Under the pieces are notes generated by a model that made no database searches, was not told where the DNA came from, and saw only the letters and a list, made by a program, of their open reading frames with translations. Shown one piece after another: positions 28,001 through 35,600 of a DNA stretch of 64,000 nt. Location: NCBI GenBank assembly GCA_964036295.1, contig OZ038463.1, forward strand, positions 22,927,069-22,991,068, in the 5' to 3' direction. The translations under genes and the position numbers were made by a program. The stretch's first letter is position 1, and every line of letters starts with the position of its first letter. The DNA is from Plumapathes pennacea (lineage: Eukaryota > Cnidaria > Anthozoa > Antipatharia > Myriopathidae).

Positions 28001-29496
28001 TCTTACGCGTTCACCCCTGGACAGAACCGAAGGTTGTTTTCGCAACGAGGCAGATCTCCAACAAAGCATGCGTTTTCCGAGACGCTTGACGTCTGACACT
28101 GTGTGAGTGCATTCTCCGCAAGTTCACAAACTGTTTTACCACGTGCGCACAAATCAGACATGGCTGTTGGGCAAATGAAAAATGCGAGAACTAAGTTCAG
28201 TAAAATCGCTGTGGTACACGACGGTTGTAAGTGAACAAGTCTCTTCTGTTAATATCATATACAGTATTTTGTGCAGTTATAATTCTGTTAACAGCCAACT
28301 TGGGCAATAATTCATATTTCGTGAATTTCAGTGCTGGCTTTCCCATATTGACCTGTAGTACACGGAACTTCACAATGGATCTACTACCGCAAGGACAGGC
28401 AGCATGCTTTCTTTTTGTGAAAAATCTTAGTTGTGACTATAATTGCAAGTACATATTTTCTCATTGATGAACACTATATCTTTTCGTTTCATTCTTATTC
28501 TTATTCTTATTGTTGTTTTACTACTTACGAATTTGAAGGTTCTGGCTCACGATTTGTAGAGGAATTTTGGCAAACTCAGGTAAGTCGTCTATTACACCAT
28601 TACAGAATTCCACACCCATTCTGCAAAGTCCCAAGTCTTTGATAGGATTCATGCAGCCAGAGTTTGCCATCAAGCACTTCAGGTGAACCTCATATCCCTC
28701 GCGTTGACAGTGAGCCTCCCTTGTGTCGCATTGCTGTTGACTCTTTGAGTACACAGTGTGAAGGACTTTGTTCAAAAAACAGAAGCGAGCCCAGCCTAAA
28801 CCAAACAGAAACCCATCAAGACACGTTTAGTATTTAAAATATCTAAAACTATTTGAAAACAACACGGATCCATAGACATATTCTCCACTCCCCGTGATTG
28901 ACATGGAGCATTTATCAGAAGACCGTTTAGAAGCCCCTAACGTTGATATAAACAATTTGTAGAAGGGTAAACGGTATATTTAAATGCTATAGGTTTCGTG
29001 GCGGGTGCAGAATAGAAAAGAAACGGCCACAGAAATAAAGCGAAGAGATGAAGAATCCAGTAAATGCATTTGTATGTAATCTATCAGCTCGGGAGCTCAA
29101 TTGCAACATTTTTACGAATTGAAATAAACATCAAGGCCCGTTTGTTCGAAGCGCGATGAAGCTAATCAGGAATAACCAAATTCTTTCTCTCGACCTCGCG
29201 GCCCCACCCCAATTTGAGCAAATTTATATGCAGATCGCAAAGCAATTTTGATAAAAACTGACAAAACCACAAGATGCCTTACCTGTTTCAACGAGAACAC
29301 GATACGTTCCATTCTTCGCTTCATCTGAAAAGCAAACGAGGTTCAGTTACCGTCGGTGCGCGATTACGACAGTTCCTATTGCAGTAGAAAAGTACACAAC
29401 GAGTAAATAGTGTATGAGGCAACTTGCATAGGGATGTTACATGCACAGTGACATCACCAACGTTTGAGTTCCAGAATTCTTGAAATAAAAAGGAGC

Positions 29497-29534
<38 letters not shown>

Positions 29535-32500
29535 GGCGGCGGTGTAACCTAATCAGGACAGAAACAAAGAGGGATAGAATGGAGAAACGACACACGTTAA
29601 AAAGCTTCACACGATGGGGTAAAATGCAAGGAAAAAGAAGAGAAAGAGAGATAGCAAAGGGTGAAAGAAAAAAAGGGGATAAAAGAAGGAAAATAGAAAA
29701 TATAGGAAGTAATAAAGAAACAGAAATACCAAAGAAGGATAGGGGGACATAAGGGCAGAGAAATAGAACAGCAAAAGATAGTAGCAAAGTAAAGCAAAAG
29801 AAAAAGAAAAGGAAGTGTAGGAAATAGAGAAGAGAAGAACGACATAGAAAGGAAAACAGAAAGAAGAGAGTGGAAAAAGAAGGGGCAAAGAACCGCTACT
29901 TTCAAACTTTGCTGTACCTGGGTTGTTCATGAGCGCAGCAAGCCTGACAGCGAGAGGAAATGTCGGGGGCGGACAATCATTTTCCTTAGGAATGCATCTA
30001 AATTCAGAGAAGCAAAACCTGTGGGAGGAGTTGCAACTGCCATTAAACTCTTTGTCAAAGTCGTAGCACGTCTTGTTCGCGGATATGCAGCGCCCTTCAG
30101 CCAGGCAATACCTGGTACCAGCGGGGCAAGATTCGTTCGAGGGAGTCACCATAGAGCTGTTCATTCCCAACCAGACAGCCAGGTGCTGAAGCGAGCACAT
30201 TGATATGTCTCGAGTACACTGCCCAACGATCCCACAGTAGAAAGAACCAGCAGGACAACGACTGAACCACGGTGTCACGCTCCCGTACTTTTGAACTTGA
30301 CCTTCTCCACCTGCTTCCCATTGGCTTCCATTTGGTGGTCGCATAGCAACCGCACCAGTGCAGTTTGCATCTATAGGAATACAGCCCTGTCTCTCGGGCA
30401 ACGCCAAGGCCAAGGGACAGAATTTATGACCCTCAGAACAGAACGAACTAAGTGGGGACCAATTTGCACTTTGATTTTTCAAAAATGTCACAAACCTAAC
30501 CGGATTTCCCAGCATCTCGGTGCAGAAACCTCCTGCAACCTCCATGACCGCAATATTCTCACGAATATCACGACAAGCGGAGTACTGTTCCGAGCAGCGA
30601 TCTTCACAAGGTTCCCAGTGTTCGATACAACGATCCTTGCAACCTCTTTTATCTGTAATGAAGATATTAAATCATACTGTGTTAAAAATTGATGAATTAT
30701 ACATGTTCAATATCGTTACGTCTATTTTCAAATGTTGGGAAACAGGAATTTTCTGCTATCTTTGCCTAATAGACACAAAAATATGGTCACGTGACATCAA
30801 CACTAACAACAAGGCAATGATAGAGCCTAAAACGTATAATGTTTCAATATAGGTCAATGCGCACATGCTTTAACACTGTAAAGATATTGTAAGCTGACGT
30901 TTCGAGCATTCGCTCTGCAGACCAAGGAACAAAAGGTAGCGCTCAAAACTTGAGGTAACAACAGACCACTTGCGAGATGCATGTTCCCTTTGTTTCTAAC
31001 TTAGTCCTAGTGCAAAACCTTTCTTACAAAAATGGTTTGATTTGCATGAAAATAAAAACTAATTTTCACAACGAAGGATTCGCACAAGACCTCGTTTTAA
31101 AACAGAAGCAAGGTATTTTAGAAATGGCCTGTTATTTTTTGACGAACGGTCATGTACATGTATGTAACTGTTGTTAATTAATATCGCTCGTATCTCCCTA
31201 AACAAAACCTCGACATTACGCTGCAGATACTCGCAGCATCCTGTGAACTGTTTAGAAACAACTTACTTTCTGGACAGGCACACTCATCACGCGGCAAACA
31301 TCTGCAGATGTAAAGAGAAAGAAGAGGGGTTTAGGGAGATAGACAGATAGACAAACAGACAGACAAAGAACCCTAGCACGGTGTAACTACGCACACCTTC
31401 TGCTCTTACCCTTGCTTTCTCTGTAGTACTCTTAAATATCTCATTGATGTTCTCTGAGTGGTCCTATAATCGGATTTTTATGGTACTTCTAGTAGTAACC
31501 ATTTCACTAATCTATGTCAAACAAATAAAAACAAACTTCGATGTTCTTACGCGTTCTTTCGTGGGCAGAACCAAAGATTGTTTTGACAGCGAGGAAGATC
31601 TATAACCGAGCATGCGCCCTCCGACTGACAATTTCCGAATGAATTCTCCAGAACTTTACAAAGTGCTCTTCCTTGTGTACACAAATCAGTCCAGCCTGTT
31701 CCAAAACAAGGAAAAAGAGAAAGGTTACTGCAGTGAAACCATATGAACGATATCACAACCCAAGTTTCGTTCCTAAGTATAAAGGCGTTTTCACAAGTGT
31801 AAAAGCATAAGAACAAGCACAAAAGAGCGACAGTGGCCACATAAACACGAGCATCAGGAATCGAACACATCCGTTCGTTATGCTTACGCTTATGTTGCAA
31901 CTGTCGCTCTCGCTAGTGAATATCATGGTTAACAGACAAAATGTTTAGCAATCTGTCAAATTAAGTTGCCGCAGACTTGTCGCTTTCCTTAAAAGCGAGA
32001 TGTGTGTGTGTGTGTTTGGATGTTTTGTCAAGATCGCAGTTTTGTTAGCGTGACATATGAGGATAGGATGTATATTTTATTGTTGTTTTTGTACTATTGT
32101 TGTTGCTGGATTACTCACCAATGTTGAAATTCATCTTCATGATTTGTAGCATCATTTTGACAAAGTCAGGTAAGTCTTTTTCTAGAGCGGTGCAGTAGTT
32201 AAAAACCATTGTGCAAACTCCAAGGTCTCTGATAGGATTCATGCAGCCAGAGTTTGCCTCCAAACACTTCATGTGACCCTCGTGTCCCTCGCGACGACAG
32301 TGAACCTCTTTCGTGTCGCATTGCCGTAGACGTTTTGACAATACAGCGTGGACAACTCTGTTCAAAAGACAGAAGCGAGTCCAGCCTACGCGAAACAGAA
32401 GAAACCAAGATTAACAAACAGCAATCACGTGCCAAAATCTAATACCATTTTCATATCAATCGGTTATATACTGAGGGAGATTTTAAAAATTTGGACTGCG

Positions 32501-32632
32501 CAATAGATTAATCTATGCTCAATACTTATGGCAACCACCAACGAGAATTATTGTGGTTTTTACAACAAACAATTTGATATATTGCATGCCCATGTTTCAT
32601 GTTTTGTTTCGTGCTAAGTATGACATGTATTT

Positions 32633-32684
<52 letters not shown>

Positions 32685-35600
32685 GGGGGGGGGGGGGTCT
32701 GTGCTGTGTTCTTTTGATGTAGTGCTTGCCTTTTTCCCAAACGTTTTCCGTAAATATGATGGGTTGGGCAACAGAACCGAGTCCATTAGGCAAAATAACT
32801 AGAAACTGATGACTCATGAAATAAATAGTACTGTACTGAATGAATGGGTGTTAGTTTCTTACCTGTTTGATAGAGGAAATGAAATGTCTCATTGTTTGTT
32901 TCACCTGAAAAAAAGAAAAATGAAACTATATTGTTAAAAAGATATTTTTATTTTAGTACAAAAATACACCACGACTAATATATGAGACAATTTCCATAGG
33001 AAAGTTGAAAGAGAAATGGAGGGAAATAAAGGAACGATGATTGAAAAAAAGAAATGGAACGAAGGAAGAAAGGAAGGGGAAAATGAAGGAAAGAAACGAA
33101 CAAAGTAAAGAAGCAAACTAAGAAATTGTCAAAAGAACGAAGGATGAAAGGAACTACAATGAAAACGAGAAAAGTAGACTGGAATAAAGACAAAGGGAGA
33201 AAAGAGAATAAAATAAGAAGCACCAGGAACAAAAGAGGAACTAAAGCAACGAATGAACAAAGGAGAAACTAAAAGAATCTAAAATAAGAAAGTCGCTTAA
33301 TAAGAATGACATACCTGGGTGCTGCATAATTGCAATCATCTTGAGAACAAGAGGAAAACTTGGAGATGGACAATCTTCATCCTCAGGAATGCACCCAAAT
33401 TTAGAGAAGCAAAACTTATAGGAAAAATCGCAAGTGTTTTGGAAGTCGACGTCGTGGCATTTATCTTTTACTGGAATGCAACGCCCTTCGGCCAGACAGA
33501 ACCTGGTGTCTCCAGAACAAGATTGGTTAAGGGGGGGTATCATAGAGTCGTTCAGTCCTCCCCAGGCCGCTAAGCTCTCAAATGCGCACTGCCACATATC
33601 AGAACGTCCAGAACAACGATCGAGCCAAGGTGTTGCATCGCCGTTCTCTTCTGGATAGCTCCCATTTAGAAGAAGCATGACGCCAGCTTGAGAGCAGTGT
33701 GCATCCATGGGAATACAGCCCGCCAATGGACAGAATGTTTGATTTTCAGGACAAATTTTATGTATGAGCGGTATCAAATTGACACTTTGATTTGCAATAA
33801 ACGCCAGAAATAGTTCCAGTTTATTTGCCACGTTTGGGCAAGAACCCGCGACCTCCTCGATAAACTCGAGGGTAGGACTAACATGATGACAGGAAGAGTA
33901 TAGCGCTGAACAGTAGCCATGATGACGTCCAGGTTCAGGGCAAGGTCCCTGAAACACAAAGAGAAGAATATGAAACCAACACCTCAGTCCACAGTAAGAC
34001 AATTAGAAGAAAGAGAAGATGATGAGAATTAGTTTAGAAAATGATATGATGAGAAGACAACGAGAAGCCAGAGAATATAATGAGAAAAAGAGTTCAGATG
34101 AGAATAGCCTTATTAGCATGAACCTTAATAGAGGTATCGCCAAAGCTATCTAAAACTTTACAGTAACAAGTTCAATAAAGAATTATAAAGTACGAAGATG
34201 ACTACGGTGACAATAACGGTTCCATAACAAAGTTACACAAAATTTTATTTTAAAATTATTAGGTTTTGAGCCAATCACCATGACTGTACGTTGCACTAAG
34301 GATGTGTGCGTGAATTTCAAACTAATCGACGAAGAACAATGAAAAACTATAGATTAAGAATCATGTAATCCTGATGGAAAGTATGACAAGCAAGACAACG
34401 CATTTTCACGGCATTCATTATATCCACGTCAACATTACGTTGATACTTTCACCGCCTCGCCAACGCAGACCCAAATTGGTTCTCACAGGGACTAGCATTC
34501 CATTGAAATGGAAAATAATGACAATTCAAGCTTCTCTTTGATTTGCATTCAAGTCCACTGATCCGTTAAGAACAACATCAAGGTTCTCACGACATTTTTA
34601 ATAATCATTGTACATATTAAGGGAATAACCTTGGAGTTTATTCTTAATGTTTCTAATGCATGGTTTTCTTAAGAAGAAAATCTGACTCTATAAATCGAAT
34701 TTAAAGCGGACAAAGGAATATTTCTAAAATCGCATGAATGTTTCTGTCCTCTGGCTTCTTAACAAAAGATCACTGCGAACTCGCTGCATGAAACCAAGCC
34801 ACTTGTTTTACGGTTCTTCTCGCTGCTCGCGACTCGGTTCAAAAAGTAGAACTTGCAAGCAGCACTGACACATTTCAAAAACACTCTAAATTTAGACATT
34901 ACCAAACGTTTACGCAATTGAAAATCATTCCTAATATGTTGCGAACAAGTAAACCTATGCCTGGGCTGAATAAAATAGGGAAAGTTATTTACAAAATTCT
35001 TTATATCTAAACTATAAAATATGGCAAAATAAGTTAGAAATGTTGTCGCTATCCAGGTATAATCTATTTTGGAATTCGGGACGGTATGCCAAGCAGGGCC
35101 CGGTTTTTCAAAGCACAATTAGGCTAATCCTGGAGTAGGTCTAAGCTTTCTTGTCATTTTTTAGCCTGAATACGTGAAAGTTTCGTCCACAACGACTTTC
35201 TTGATAACGTTTTAAGCTGGAACAAGCTTTCTAATACATCTTCGAACAAAACCTAGCAGTTTATTGGCAGAGAGGTCGAGAGAAAGAATTTCGGTAATCT
35301 TGGATTAGCTTAATCGACTTTCGAAAAACCGGGCCCAGATGTATAAAGAAACAGTTTAAAATTTTGAACTGGGTGTACGAAGATCGACGTCTTCTAAAGG
35401 AGAGTCATTCAGAAGAAAAATACAAAAATAATCGATCCACACAAAACTTTCGTTCATTATTTCCATTAATAAACCGGAAAACTTTGAAAGTTTGAAACTT
35501 CGTGAAAAACAATTCTGACCACATAGAATTTACAATCAATCAATCAATCAATCAACCCAGTCATGTCCTTTCACATAACGCCTGGGAGTCAGGGACTCGT

